Notes under the pieces: model-generated
Databases searched by the model: none
What the model was told of the DNA's origin: nothing
The model's input: the letters and a program-made list of their open reading frames with translations, nothing else
Shown here: positions 32,753 through 41,564 of the stretch, piece by piece
How positions within the stretch are numbered: position 1 is the first letter of the stretch
Layout of the letters: each line of letters opens with the position of its first letter
Program-made: the position numbers and the translations under genes
Assembly: GCF_026020075.1 (NCBI RefSeq)
Contig: NZ_CP102772.1
Span: 3,801,001-3,865,000, forward strand
Direction of reading: 5' to 3'
Source of the DNA: Bosea sp. NBC_00550
Lineage (GTDB): Bacteria > Pseudomonadota > Alphaproteobacteria > Rhizobiales > Beijerinckiaceae
DNA length: 64,000 nt

Positions 32753-33739
32753 ATGACGATTTTGGTATGCGGCGAGGCCCTCGTCGATCTGTTCGTCCAA
32801 ACTGGCCCGGAGGGACTTGCAACCGAAGCCGTTCTCGGCGGCTCGCCCTTCAATGTCGCGATCGGTCTGGCGCGGCTGGGTGCGCGCGCGTCGTTCCTCG
32901 GCGGGATATCCTCCGATGCCTTTGGCGATGCGATCCGAGCCCGCCTCTCGGCCGAGCATGTCGATCTCGACCATGTCGTCAGCTCCGATCAGCTGACCAC
33001 CATAAGCGTGGTCGCGCTCGATGCGGCGGGTCATCCGGCCTATGCATTCCACGGTGAGAACAAGGCCGATCGGCAGATCCGCGTCGAGGACCTGCCGGGA
33101 GCGCTCGGCCCGGACGTGGCCGCGATCGTCTTCGGCTCCTATACGCTCGCGGTCGAACCGGTCGCGTCCTCGCATCTTGCTTTGGCGCGCCGGGAAGCCG
33201 GCAAGCGCCTCATCTCGATCGATCCGAATCTGCGACCCACCGTGACGCCCGATCTTGCGCTCTGGCGCGAGCAGTTTGCGAAGTTCCTGCCTTTCGCGAC
33301 GATCATCAAGGCGAGCGAGGAGGATCTCGCCGCTGCGTTTCCGGGGATAGCTCATCAAGAGCTGGCGGAAGCGTGGTTCCGGCAGGGCGTGAAGCTGTGC
33401 GTGGTGACGCGCGGGGCGAATGGAGCCATGGCGCTACGCCCCGGCCGGTCACCGCTCGCAGTAGCTGGTGTGACGATCGATGCCGTCGATACCGTCGGAG
33501 CCGGCGACAGCTTTCATGCCGCACTTCTGGCCCGCCTTGACCAGCTCGGCCATTTATCCCCGCATGCGGTTTCAGGCATGAGCGATGCGACGCTAGCAGA
33601 CGTGGTCGCATTTGCCGTCGCGGCCTCTGCGATCACCTGCTCACGGCGAGGTTCCGCTCCGCCGAGACTCGAAGAAATGACGTCGGGAACGATCTCATCG
33701 TTCCGGGAAACCAGCGCGGGTGCTACGGCGCAATCCTGA
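32753..33739 (+). CDS. PfkB-family carbohydrate kinase (fructokinase-like)
   Basis: Ribokinase-family sugar kinase of 328 residues. 'GGSPFNVAIGLARLG' is the PfkB signature 1 region, and 'DTVGAGDSF' carries the anion hole and catalytic Asp252. The N terminus 'ILVCGEALVDLF' is typical of fructokinases. ATG 32753 was chosen as the first start fitting the family. It sits with mannitol dehydrogenase downstream, so fructose (from mannitol) or a similar ketose is the likely substrate. It survived the deletion just upstream but may have lost its promoter. Confidence 0.9.
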   Translation: MTILVCGEALVDLFVQTGPEGLATEAVLGGSPFNVAIGLARLGARASFLGGISSDAFGDAIRARLSAEHVDLDHVVSSDQLTTISVVALDAAGHPAYAFHGENKADRQIRVEDLPGALGPDVAAIVFGSYTLAVEPVASSHLALARREAGKRLISIDPNLRPTVTPDLALWREQFAKFLPFATIIKASEEDLAAAFPGIAHQELAEAWFRQGVKLCVVTRGANGAMALRPGRSPLAVAGVTIDAVDTVGAGDSFHAALLARLDQLGHLSPHAVSGMSDATLADVVAFAVAASAITCSRRGSAPPRLEEMTSGTISSFRETSAGATAQS

Positions 33740-33806
33740 CCCCGTCGTTCTTCATCGCCGGATTCCGGCCCAAACCTCACCCTACCGATCGGCTGACAGG
33801 CTCACG

Positions 33807-35285
33807 ATGGCACCGACAGTTTTGAATCGCCGCTCCCTTGCGGATCTACCGTCATCGGTCGAAGCGCCGGGTTTCGATCCGTCCCGGGTTCGGCCCGGCA
33901 TCGTGCATATAGGCCTCGGCGGCTTTCATCGCGCCCACATGGCGCGCTACAGCCATGAACTGATGGAGCGTGATGACCAGGCGCTAGGCTGGGGCATTCT
34001 CGGCGCGGTGCTCATGCCCAACGACCGGCGTATGGTCGAAAGCCTCGTGCCCCAGGATGGGCTCTACACGCTGATCGAGCGCGAGGGCACACAGGAGCGC
34101 GCCCGGATCATCGGCTCGCTCGCAGGCGTGGCGGATGCGACCGAGTCCAGCGAACCACTCCTGGCGGCGCTCGACGACCCTGCAATCCGGATCGTCAGCC
34201 TGACCGTCACGGAGAACGGCTACTGCCTCAATGCGGCAACCAAGCGCCTCGATCCCGAGCATCGCCTGATCCGCGCGGATCTTGCCGCACCGGAACGCCC
34301 GCGAAGCGCGATCGGCGTCATCGTCGAGATGCTGCGCCGGCGACGGGAGCGCGCCCTGCCGCCTCCAACCGTTCTGTCCTGCGACAACATCCAGCACAAT
34401 GGCGAGGTGCTGCGCCAGGCCGTTCTCGACTTGGCGAGCCTCAGGAACGATGCGCTTTCTTCCTGGATCGAAAGCGCCGTGAGCTTTCCGTCGACCATGG
34501 TGGACCGCATCACTCCGGTGACGGCGCAAGCCGATATCGATGGGCTGGCCTCGCGCCATGGGCTCATCGACCGCTGGCCCGTCGTTTCCGAAACCTTCAG
34601 CCAATGGGTCATCGAGGACCGCTTCCCGCAGGGCCGGCCAAGCTGGGAGGATGTCGGAGCGCAGTTCGTCGAGGACGTCGCGCCCTACGAATTCATGAAG
34701 CTGCGGCTGCTCAACGGCAGCCATCTCGCGGTTTCCGGCCTCGGCCAGCTCGCGGGCTATGTCACGATCGACGAATCCATGGCCGACGCGCGGATTCAGG
34801 CGGTGATGAGGGCGCTGATGGACCGGGAGACCGGGCCGACGCTCCCTGCGATTCCCGGCGTCGACATCGCCGCATACAAGGCCCGGCTGATCGAGCGCTT
34901 TGCCAATTCGGCGATCCGGGACACGGTGCAGCGCGTCAACTCCGACGCGCCCATCAACGTGCTCGTCGACCCTATCCGGGATCGGCTGAAGACTGGCGGC
35001 GACGTCACTTTTCTCGCGCTCGCGCTGGCAGCCTGGCTGCGGCGCGTGCGCGGCGTGGACGAGAGAGGCGCCCCGCTTGTGGTGACGCATCCTCTCGCCG
35101 TGCTTTTGCGCGAGAAGGCCTTGGAGGGTGATGCCGATCCGAGACCGCTGCTGTCGATAAACTCGCTCTTCGGCGAACTGCGGAATGATCCACGTCTCGT
35201 CGATGCGGTGGGATATTGGCTCGCCAGTCTTTATCGCGACGGCATCGAGGCGACGCTCGACGAAGCGGCGCGCCGCGCGAGTTAA
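33807..35285 (+). CDS. Mannitol 2-dehydrogenase family polyol dehydrogenase
   Basis: Long-chain polyol dehydrogenase of 492 residues that oxidises mannitol, arabitol or a sugar acid with NAD. The NAD-binding start is 'GIVHIGLGGFHRAHMARY', the C-terminal domain begins near 'FVEDVAPYEFMKLRLLNGSH', and the catalytic Lys is in 'EFMKLRLLNGSH'. ATG 33807 was taken; the in-frame extension to 33720 is not family-like. It follows the kinase by 67 bases. With the kinase it would convert mannitol to fructose 6-phosphate. Confidence 0.92.
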   Translation: MAPTVLNRRSLADLPSSVEAPGFDPSRVRPGIVHIGLGGFHRAHMARYSHELMERDDQALGWGILGAVLMPNDRRMVESLVPQDGLYTLIEREGTQERARIIGSLAGVADATESSEPLLAALDDPAIRIVSLTVTENGYCLNAATKRLDPEHRLIRADLAAPERPRSAIGVIVEMLRRRRERALPPPTVLSCDNIQHNGEVLRQAVLDLASLRNDALSSWIESAVSFPSTMVDRITPVTAQADIDGLASRHGLIDRWPVVSETFSQWVIEDRFPQGRPSWEDVGAQFVEDVAPYEFMKLRLLNGSHLAVSGLGQLAGYVTIDESMADARIQAVMRALMDRETGPTLPAIPGVDIAAYKARLIERFANSAIRDTVQRVNSDAPINVLVDPIRDRLKTGGDVTFLALALAAWLRRVRGVDERGAPLVVTHPLAVLLREKALEGDADPRPLLSINSLFGELRNDPRLVDAVGYWLASLYRDGIEATLDEAARRAS

Positions 35286-35408
35286 CGCTCGGGGCCTCCG
35301 ATAGCCGCGGTGAGCTGTCGAAACGAAGCGGGTGGGCAGCGGCGAACGCCGCTCACCTATGCAAGCTTTTCCAGCGCCCGTTCATGCAGTTGGCGGTCGC
35401 CGGCGGCG
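35286..35408. other. Short gap before the ATPase relic
   Basis: Nothing coding is supported. It may hold the end of the mannitol dehydrogenase transcript; no clear terminator was seen. Confidence 0.4.
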
Positions 35409-35690
35409 GCGAATTCTTCACCACCGTCAGATGTGGAAAGAGGTTCAAGCTCTCGAACACCATGCCGACCTCACGGCGCACGGCGATGGCGCTGCGCTCA
35501 TCCGCGAGCAAAGTGCCGTTGACGGTGATGTGGCCGCTGTCATGGCCCTCCAGCCCGTTGATGCAGCGGATCATCGTCGACTTGCCTGAGCCCGAAGGCC
35601 CGCAGACGACGAACTTCTCGCCTTGGCGACGGTCAGACTGACCTCCTTCAGCGCCCGGAAGCTGAGTCCGATCGGCTGCTGGCATGCCTG
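35409..35690 (-). pseudogene. Relic of an amino-acid-type ABC transporter ATPase
   Basis: The minus strand encodes 'GEKFVVCGPSGSGKST' (Walker A), 'MIRCINGLEGHDSGHITVNG' and a Q-loop region 'MVFESLNLFPHLTV', clear GlnQ-type ATPase sequence with Gln replaced by Glu. Upstream, 'IGLSFRALKEVSLTV' is in another frame, showing a one-base loss before 'QGEKF' near 35625. Signature and Walker B regions are missing after 'LTVVKN'. It is therefore a decayed fragment, not a gene. Confidence 0.7.
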
Positions 35691-35855
35691 CCGATCGTCG
35701 GATCGTGCCCCTGGTTCCGGCTTGGACGATTTCTTCCAATTGCGAGGGTGACAGCCGGCGAGGTTCTATGACAGCTTCATGACAGAAGGCTGCGAAACAG
35801 CAGCTCGTCGGCGCGCCTTGTGCGCGCCGAGCTCAATCACAGGGAGAGGACCAGG

Positions 35856-37184
35856 ATGTTTACCCGCAGGGTCGCGCTTGCGACCGCAGTTGGCCTAGCC
35901 GTTGCCGCCTCGGGCGCGGCGGCACAATCGCCGTCCGGAAAGGTCACGGTCGTCACCTCCTTCTCCAAGGACGTCACCGATCCGATCAAGAAGGCGTTCG
36001 AAAAGGCCGTTCCGGGCGTTTCGCTCGAAGTCCAGAATCGCAACACCAATGCGGGCGTCAAATATCTCGAGGAGACCAAGGCCAACAACCAGGTCGACCT
36101 GTTCTGGGCCTCGGCGCCCGATGCCTTCGAGGTGCTGAAGGGCAAGAACCTGCTCTCCGCCTACAAACCCAAGGCGACCGGCATTCCCGACAAGATCGGC
36201 TCCTATCCGATCAACGATCCGGCAGGCTTCTATTTCGGTTTCGCGGCGTCCGGCTATGGCATCATGTGGAACGAACGCTACGCCAAGGCCAACAAGCTGC
36301 CCGACCCCAAGGACTGGCAGGATCTCGCCAAGCCCGTCTTCTACGACCATGTCGCGATCGCGGCGCCCTCCCGCTCGGGAACGACGCATCTGACGATCGA
36401 GACCATTCTGCAGGGTGAGGGCTGGGACAAGGGCTGGCGCACCATCAAGGAGATGGCGGGCAATTTCCGCGCGATCAACGAACGCTCCTTCGGCGTGCCC
36501 GAGCAGGTGAATTCGGGCCAGGTCGGCGTCGGCATCGTGATCGATTTCTTCGCCTTCTCCGCGCAGGCTTCAGGCTTCCCGGTCAAGTTCGTCTATCCGA
36601 CCGTGACGACCGTGGTTCCCGCCAATGTCGGCATCGTCGCCAATCCGCCGAACAAGGCAGCAGCCGAGGCCTTCGTCGAATTCCTGCTCTCGCCGGCCGG
36701 ACAGGAGGTGCTGCTCGAGCCCGGCATCCGCCGCCTGCCGGTGAACCCGGCGGTCTATGCCAGGGCCGGCGCGGACTATCCCAACCCCTTCACCGATCCG
36801 CGCTTCCAGAAGATGATCGGCTTCGATGTCGACAAGTCGGAAGCCCGCACGGCGGTGGTCGACACGCTGTTCGACCAGCTGATCTCCTTCCAGCTCGATG
36901 CGCTGAAAGGCGTCAACAAGGTGCTGCACGAGGTCGACGCGGCGCTGGCCAAGAAGCCCAACGACAAGGCCAAGGCGCTCGCCGAGGAGGCACGCGTGCT
37001 GCTCGCCGCCATGCCGGTGATGGAAGCGCAGGCCGCGAGCGCGGAGCTGCGCGGCGCCTTCACCGGCGGCAAGGAAAAAGGCGCCCGCCAGGCCGAGGTG
37101 GAGAGCCAGTGGGCGAGCTTCGCCCGGGACAATTACGCCAAGGCGAAGGCCAAGGCGGAAGAGGCCCTCAAGGCGGCGAAGTAA
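35856..37184 (+). CDS. ABC transporter periplasmic binding protein with long C-terminal extension
   Basis: Binding protein of 442 residues with signal peptide ending near 'SGAAAQ' (residue 26). The first 330 residues are a normal iron/phosphonate-type (SBP_bac family) ligand binder. About 110 further residues are Ala/Lys/Glu-rich and helical ('KKPNDKAKALAEEARVLLAA', '...KAKAKAEEALKAAK'), much longer than usual for FbpA/AfuA proteins. ATG 35856 has AGGGAGAGGA upstream. A fused permease and an ATPase follow. The ligand is unknown; the extension may contact the cell wall or a partner. Confidence 0.88.
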   Translation: MFTRRVALATAVGLAVAASGAAAQSPSGKVTVVTSFSKDVTDPIKKAFEKAVPGVSLEVQNRNTNAGVKYLEETKANNQVDLFWASAPDAFEVLKGKNLLSAYKPKATGIPDKIGSYPINDPAGFYFGFAASGYGIMWNERYAKANKLPDPKDWQDLAKPVFYDHVAIAAPSRSGTTHLTIETILQGEGWDKGWRTIKEMAGNFRAINERSFGVPEQVNSGQVGVGIVIDFFAFSAQASGFPVKFVYPTVTTVVPANVGIVANPPNKAAAEAFVEFLLSPAGQEVLLEPGIRRLPVNPAVYARAGADYPNPFTDPRFQKMIGFDVDKSEARTAVVDTLFDQLISFQLDALKGVNKVLHEVDAALAKKPNDKAKALAEEARVLLAAMPVMEAQAASAELRGAFTGGKEKGARQAEVESQWASFARDNYAKAKAKAEEALKAAK

Positions 37185-37198
37185 GCTCGCGCGTGTCA

Positions 37199-37245
37199 TC
37201 CCGTGTCTGCGCTGCAGCCTGAGACGCTGCGGCGCAGACATGGGA
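37199..37245. repeat. Hairpin repeat, first copy
   Basis: TCCCGTGTCTGCGC at the left and GCGCAGACATGGGA at the right pair with one mismatch; the centre includes CAGC-CTGAGA-CGCTG. A second unit of the same plan lies at 37280-37327. Such intergenic palindromes behave like REP/MITE elements in GC-rich alphaproteobacteria. Confidence 0.55.
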
Positions 37246-37279
37246 CCGCGCGACGAGCAGGCGCCTTTTCCTGAAGACG

Positions 37280-37327
37280 ATCCCGCATCTGCGCAGCGGC
37301 ACCTGAGTGCCGCAGCGCGTGCGGGAT
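37280..37327. repeat. Hairpin repeat, second copy
   Basis: ATCCCGCA...TGCGGGAT at the ends and CGGCAC-CTGA-GTGCCG at the centre form a long imperfect stem. The right end includes the ATG at 37326, which argues that translation of the permease starts further on at 37347. Shares the 'TCTGCGC' and 'CTGA' elements with the copy at 37199. Confidence 0.55.
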
Positions 37328-37346
37328 GACACCCGGCCACACACCC

Positions 37347-39062
37347 ATGACCGCCATCCCGACCTCGGCTCACCGCCCCCGTCGCATCGCCGGCACGCCC
37401 GGCCAGATCGCGCTGGCGCTGGCGATCGCCGCCTTCCTCCTGGCGTTCCTGGCGCTGCCGGTGGCGACGGTGATCTATGTCGCCTTCACCGAGAAGGGTA
37501 CCTCGACCTTCACGCTGGTCAATTTCTACGACTTTGTCCGCACCGAGCTCTTCATGCGCTCGCTGTGGAACTCCTTCTATGTTTCGGCGATGTCGGTGGT
37601 CTGGGCCTCGGTCTTCGCCCTGCCGTTGGCCTATCTGACCACGCGCTTTGTCTTTCGCGGTGCGGCCGTCGTCCAGACGCTCGGCTTCCTGCCACTGATC
37701 ATGCCGCCCTTCGTCGGCGCGGTCGCCATGCAGCTCTTCTTTGGTCGCAACGGCTCGATCAACCTGCTGCTCGACGACTGGTTCGGCTTCAAGATCGACT
37801 TCATGGAGGGGCTGAACGGCGTCATCTTCGTCCAGTCGGTCCATTATTTCCCGTTCATCCTGATCAATCTCTCGGCCGCGCTGCGCAACATCGACCGCGC
37901 CATGGAGGAAGCTGCGCAGAACCTCGGCTCCTCGGGCTTCCGCCTGTTCCGCCGCATCGTCTTCCCGCTTGCCATGCCGGGCTATCTCGCCGGCGCCTCG
38001 CTCGTCTTCGTCAAGGTTTTCGACGACCTCGCCACGCCGCTCCTGCTCAACGTCAAGGACATGCTGGCGCCGCAGGCCTATCTGCGCGTCACCTCGATCG
38101 GCATTGCCGACCCAATGGGTTACGTCATATCGGTCGTGCTGATCATCGCCTCGGTGATGGCGATGTGGCTCTCGGCCGCGGCGCTCAAGGGACGCGACTA
38201 TGCCACCACGCAACGCGGCGGCGGCGGCCTCGCCAAGCGGGTCATGACGCCCTGGGAGGCGTTCTTCGGCTATGGCGTTGTCATTCTGATCCTGGCGCTG
38301 GTGCTGGCGCCGCATCTCGCCCTGTTGCTGCTTTCCTTTGCGACGATCTGGTCGTTCTCGCCGCTGCCCGACGCCTTCACGCTGGCGCATTACGCCCGCG
38401 TCTTCGGTGAAAGCTCGATCTACATCAAGAACACGCTGATCTACGCCAGTCTCGCCGGCGCCATCGACATCGTGCTCGGCGTCGCCATCGCCTATCTCGT
38501 CCTGCGCACCAGGCTGATCGGCCGTGAATGGCTCGACTGGATGGCGACGGCCGCGCTCGCCATTCCCGGAGTCGTGCTGGGCATCGGCTATCTCAGGACC
38601 TTCTACGGGGTGAGCTTGCCGGACGGGACGCCATTGGCCTCGCTCTGGATCACGATCGTGCTGGCGCTGGCGATCCGGCGCCTGCCCTATGCGCTGCGGG
38701 CCTGCTATGCGGCGCTCCAGCAGATCTCGGTCTCGCTCGAGGAGGCGGCGGAGAACCTCGGCGCCACCAAGGCCCGGACGGTGCGCCGCATCGTCGTGCC
38801 GCTGATGGCCGGCGGCATCCTTGCAGGCTTCGTCACCTCGTTCTCGACGGCCGCGGTCGAGCTTTCGGCGACGCTGATGCTGGTGCAGTCGAACTCCGAT
38901 GCGCCCCTCGCCTACGGGCTCTACGTCTTCATGCAGTCGGCCGCAGGGCGCGGTCCCGGCGCGGCGCTCGGCGTCATCGCCGTCATTCTCGTCGCCGCCT
39001 GCACCTTTCTCTCCCATTTCATTATCGAACGCAGCCAGAAGGCCAAGGGAATGGGCCATTGA
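37347..39062 (+). CDS. ABC transporter permease, two fused membrane domains
   Basis: Fused permease of 571 residues with two BPD_transp_1 domains and about twelve membrane helices. EAA loops are 'EEAAQNLGSSGFRLFRRIVFPL' and 'EEAAENLGATKARTVRRIVVPL', both intact. ATG 37347 is preferred since an ATG at 37326 lies within a repeat, but no clear ribosome site is seen for either. The domain order matches the permease at 464, yet the sequences are not close copies. It serves the binding protein upstream and the ATPase downstream. Confidence 0.9.
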   Translation: MTAIPTSAHRPRRIAGTPGQIALALAIAAFLLAFLALPVATVIYVAFTEKGTSTFTLVNFYDFVRTELFMRSLWNSFYVSAMSVVWASVFALPLAYLTTRFVFRGAAVVQTLGFLPLIMPPFVGAVAMQLFFGRNGSINLLLDDWFGFKIDFMEGLNGVIFVQSVHYFPFILINLSAALRNIDRAMEEAAQNLGSSGFRLFRRIVFPLAMPGYLAGASLVFVKVFDDLATPLLLNVKDMLAPQAYLRVTSIGIADPMGYVISVVLIIASVMAMWLSAAALKGRDYATTQRGGGGLAKRVMTPWEAFFGYGVVILILALVLAPHLALLLLSFATIWSFSPLPDAFTLAHYARVFGESSIYIKNTLIYASLAGAIDIVLGVAIAYLVLRTRLIGREWLDWMATAALAIPGVVLGIGYLRTFYGVSLPDGTPLASLWITIVLALAIRRLPYALRACYAALQQISVSLEEAAENLGATKARTVRRIVVPLMAGGILAGFVTSFSTAAVELSATLMLVQSNSDAPLAYGLYVFMQSAAGRGPGAALGVIAVILVAACTFLSHFIIERSQKAKGMGH

Positions 39063-39064
39063 CC

Positions 39065-40156
39065 ATGAACGCGACCGCCCCCCTGACCACGCCCGCCGTC
39101 GCCGTCGACATCGAAGACGTCAACCTCTCCTACGGCGCCAATCACGTCCTCAAGGGCATCAATCTCGCCATCGAACCGGGCGAGTTCTTCGCCTTCCTTG
39201 GCCCCTCCGGCTGCGGCAAGACCACGCTGCTGCGGCTGATAGCGGGTTTCAACCAGGCCGATACCGGGCAGGTCCGGATCGGCGGCAAGGCGATCACCGG
39301 GTTGCCGCCCTGGAAGCGCGATGTCGGCATGGTCTTTCAGTCCTACGCGCTCTGGCCCCACATGACGGTGCGCCGCAACGTCGCCTTCGGGCTGGAGGAG
39401 CGCGGCATCAAGCGCACCGAGATCGACCGGCGCGTAGAGGCGGCGCTTGGCCTCGTCGGCCTGGCCCACCTTGCCGAGAGGCGCCCTTCGCAGCTTTCCG
39501 GCGGCCAGCAGCAGCGCGTCGCGGTAGCCCGTACGGTCGCCGTCGAGCCGAAGGTCCTGCTGCTCGACGAGCCTCTCTCCAACCTCGACGCCAAGATGCG
39601 CGTCCAGGTTCGGCGCGAACTGCGCGATATGCAGCAGCGCCTCGGGCTGACCACGATCTTCGTCACCCACGACCAGGAGGAAGCGAACACGATCTGCGAC
39701 CGGATCGCGGTGATGAACGACGGCATCGTCCAGCAGGTCGGAACCCCGATGGAGCTCTACGAGCGGCCGGCGAATCTCTTCGTTGCGAACTTTCTGGGCA
39801 CGGCGAACATTTTAGATGGCCGCGTTGTCGAGGCCGGCGCAGGGCGGCAATTCGTGCTCGATGGCGGGATTGGAATTCCGATCGGCGATGCGCATGTTCC
39901 CATCGGAGCGAAACTGGTCTTTCGTCCGCAGCACGCAAGACTGTCGCTTCACGGCCTTCAGGACAGCGGAGTATCGCTGCCGTCCGTGGTCAACGCCCGC
40001 GAATTCCTCGGCTCGACGGTTCGCTATTTCGTGTGCGTCAACGAAACGGAAGTAGCCGTCGACATGCCCTTCAGATCAGGGCGCGAGCTTTTCGAAACCG
40101 ATGCGAAGGTCGTGCTGAGTTTGCCGCAGGACTCCCTCCTCTGGCTGGCCGATTAG
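39065..40156 (+). CDS. ABC transporter ATP-binding protein
   Basis: ATPase of 363 residues that energises the fused permease. Walker A 'GPSGCGKTT' near residue 48, Q-loop in 'GMVFQSYALWPHM', signature 'LSGGQQQR', Walker B 'LLLDEPLSNLD' and H-loop 'VTHDQEEA' are all intact. The C-terminal third is a TOBE-type domain. It starts two bases after the permease stop. 'DEPLSNLD' and the TOBE tail place it with PotA/FbpC/PhnT-type ATPases. The operon has no hydrolase genes, unlike the one at 1-5191. Confidence 0.94.
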   Translation: MNATAPLTTPAVAVDIEDVNLSYGANHVLKGINLAIEPGEFFAFLGPSGCGKTTLLRLIAGFNQADTGQVRIGGKAITGLPPWKRDVGMVFQSYALWPHMTVRRNVAFGLEERGIKRTEIDRRVEAALGLVGLAHLAERRPSQLSGGQQQRVAVARTVAVEPKVLLLDEPLSNLDAKMRVQVRRELRDMQQRLGLTTIFVTHDQEEANTICDRIAVMNDGIVQQVGTPMELYERPANLFVANFLGTANILDGRVVEAGAGRQFVLDGGIGIPIGDAHVPIGAKLVFRPQHARLSLHGLQDSGVSLPSVVNAREFLGSTVRYFVCVNETEVAVDMPFRSGRELFETDAKVVLSLPQDSLLWLAD

Positions 40157-40458
40157 CGGTTCGATTCCGGCCAACGGAATCCCGTAAAACAGTTACTTTG
40201 AGTGGGGGGCTGTCGGGGCTCTGGGCAGCGGGGCATGGCACCGCGAACGATAAAGCCGGAGCAACGGCATTCGCCGCGACATCAACCTCCGGGTAGCTCC
40301 CGCGCAATTCAGGCGAGAGGCGAAGTCAGGCGCGTCCCTGATACGCGCCGACGCTGTTTTCAGAGCCCATACCGTACATCGATCCACGAGCGCCTGAACG
40401 GAATCGACGAGCTGAAACGCCGCTTTGCCAACACCAAGAGCAGATTGGCCGACGCAGA

Positions 40459-40483
40459 GGGCCGGAGCGGCTGTCTCCGGCCC
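40459..40483. terminator. GC-rich hairpin
   Basis: GGGCCGGAG (40459-40467) and CTCCGGCCC (40475-40483) are exact complements around a 7-base loop. No T-run follows on either side, so it may act as a bidirectional or assisted terminator. Confidence 0.45.
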
Positions 40484-40512
40484 CTGCCGCCGACAGCCGC
40501 AATGACCCTCAT

Positions 40513-40534
40513 GAACGGGCCCGTTCTCTTTTTC
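40513..40534 (+). terminator. Palindrome with T-run
   Basis: GAACGGG/CCCGTTC (40513-40526) is a perfect 14-base palindrome followed by TCTTTTTC. It is a plausible plus-strand terminator for the transporter operon, about 360 bases after the ATPase stop. Confidence 0.5.
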
Positions 40535-40576
40535 ACTGCCCGCATCGACACGCCCGGGCCGGGCGACACCGGTGCC

Positions 40577-41269
40577 CTAGGCTGGCAGGACGACAACCTT
40601 CGTCTTGACCGGCGTCTTTGAATACAGGTCGATCATATCCTGGCTGAGCAGGCCGACACAGCCGCTCGTGACGCCGGAGCCGATCGAGTCCGGATCGCTG
40701 CTGGCGTAGATCGTGTAGAGCGTGTAGGCGCCGTTCTGGTAAAGATGGAGCGTGCGTGCGCCGAGCGGATTGTCGAGCCCGCCCGGCATGCCGCGCGCCC
40801 ATTTCGCCGCCTCGGGCTGGCGCTTGATCATCTCCCTGGGCGGTGTCCAGGTCGCCCATTCGGACTTGCGGCCGACATAGGCGTCGCCGTTCCAGCGGAA
40901 GCCGTCGCGGCCGACATTGGCGCCATAGCGGGTGGCGTTTCCGTCGCCCTCGATGCGGTATACGTAGTAATTGCCGGGATCGACGATGATCGTGCCGGGT
41001 GCTTCCTTGGAGTCGTAGCGGACCGTCCGGCGGAAATATTTCGGATCGACCTTGCTGACGTCGACCGCCGGGATCGGGAATTTCTCTTCGGGCACCGGGC
41101 CGTAGACCCTCTGCGCCTCGGCGAAGCTCATCCCGTCGGAGGTCGCGCAGCCGCCCAGCCCCAGCGCGCCGATACCAACAGCTGAGCCGACCAGAAACGA
41201 CCGGCGGCTGAGGAGCTCCGAGCGACGCCCGAGCAAAGCGATCTCGTCCATACCACCGTCCATGATCAT
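40577..41269 (-). CDS. L,D-transpeptidase-like lipoprotein with altered active site
   Basis: A 230-residue YkuD-domain protein. The N terminus has a twin-arginine-like 'SRRSFLVGS' and a lipobox ending 'GLGGC', so it is probably exported and lipid-anchored. The catalytic Cys is kept (Cys204 in 'TSGCVGL'), but the His of the usual 'HGT' segment is Tyr188 ('TIYASSDP') and the Arg after Ser-Gly-Cys is replaced by Gly. Normal enzymes cross-link peptidoglycan; this one may be inactive or use another acceptor. ATG 41269 follows GGAAG; later ATGs (41263, 41251) are alternatives. Confidence 0.85.
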   Translation of the reverse strand: MIMDGGMDEIALLGRRSELLSRRSFLVGSAVGIGALGLGGCATSDGMSFAEAQRVYGPVPEEKFPIPAVDVSKVDPKYFRRTVRYDSKEAPGTIIVDPGNYYVYRIEGDGNATRYGANVGRDGFRWNGDAYVGRKSEWATWTPPREMIKRQPEAAKWARGMPGGLDNPLGARTLHLYQNGAYTLYTIYASSDPDSIGSGVTSGCVGLLSQDMIDLYSKTPVKTKVVVLPA

Positions 41270-41564
41270 GATTTTGAAGCTTCCGATGCTCTGTTGCCCG
41301 ACGAGATAGCACTCCGGCATAAACCTGTCGAACGTCTTTGCCGATCCGAGACTGCCGTCACATGTCCCGATTGGCAAGCTCGGGTCTTCGCTGCACGAGT
41401 TTTCCGTCCTCCAAAGTCGTTACCGTACACACGGTCTCGCAGTCTCACTTCGGACCGGAACAGCGCGTCAATCGAGCGGATTCCCGCATGTCCGCTGCCG
41501 GCTTGATCCTGCGTGGAATTCGCGATCGGCGGCAGTGAAACGCGTGACTCGCCGTCGTCGGGCC

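Larger units (their letters stand above)
40157..40576. other. Convergent intergenic region with two terminator hairpins
   Basis: No gene is supported. Two hairpins (40459-40483 and 40513-40526) lie between the convergent ATPase and L,D-transpeptidase genes. The rest is unremarkable GC-rich sequence. Confidence 0.55.

Noticed and set aside
36570..39059. 829-codon minus-strand open frame
   Set aside because: Shadow of the binding protein and permease genes, which have clear family motifs.
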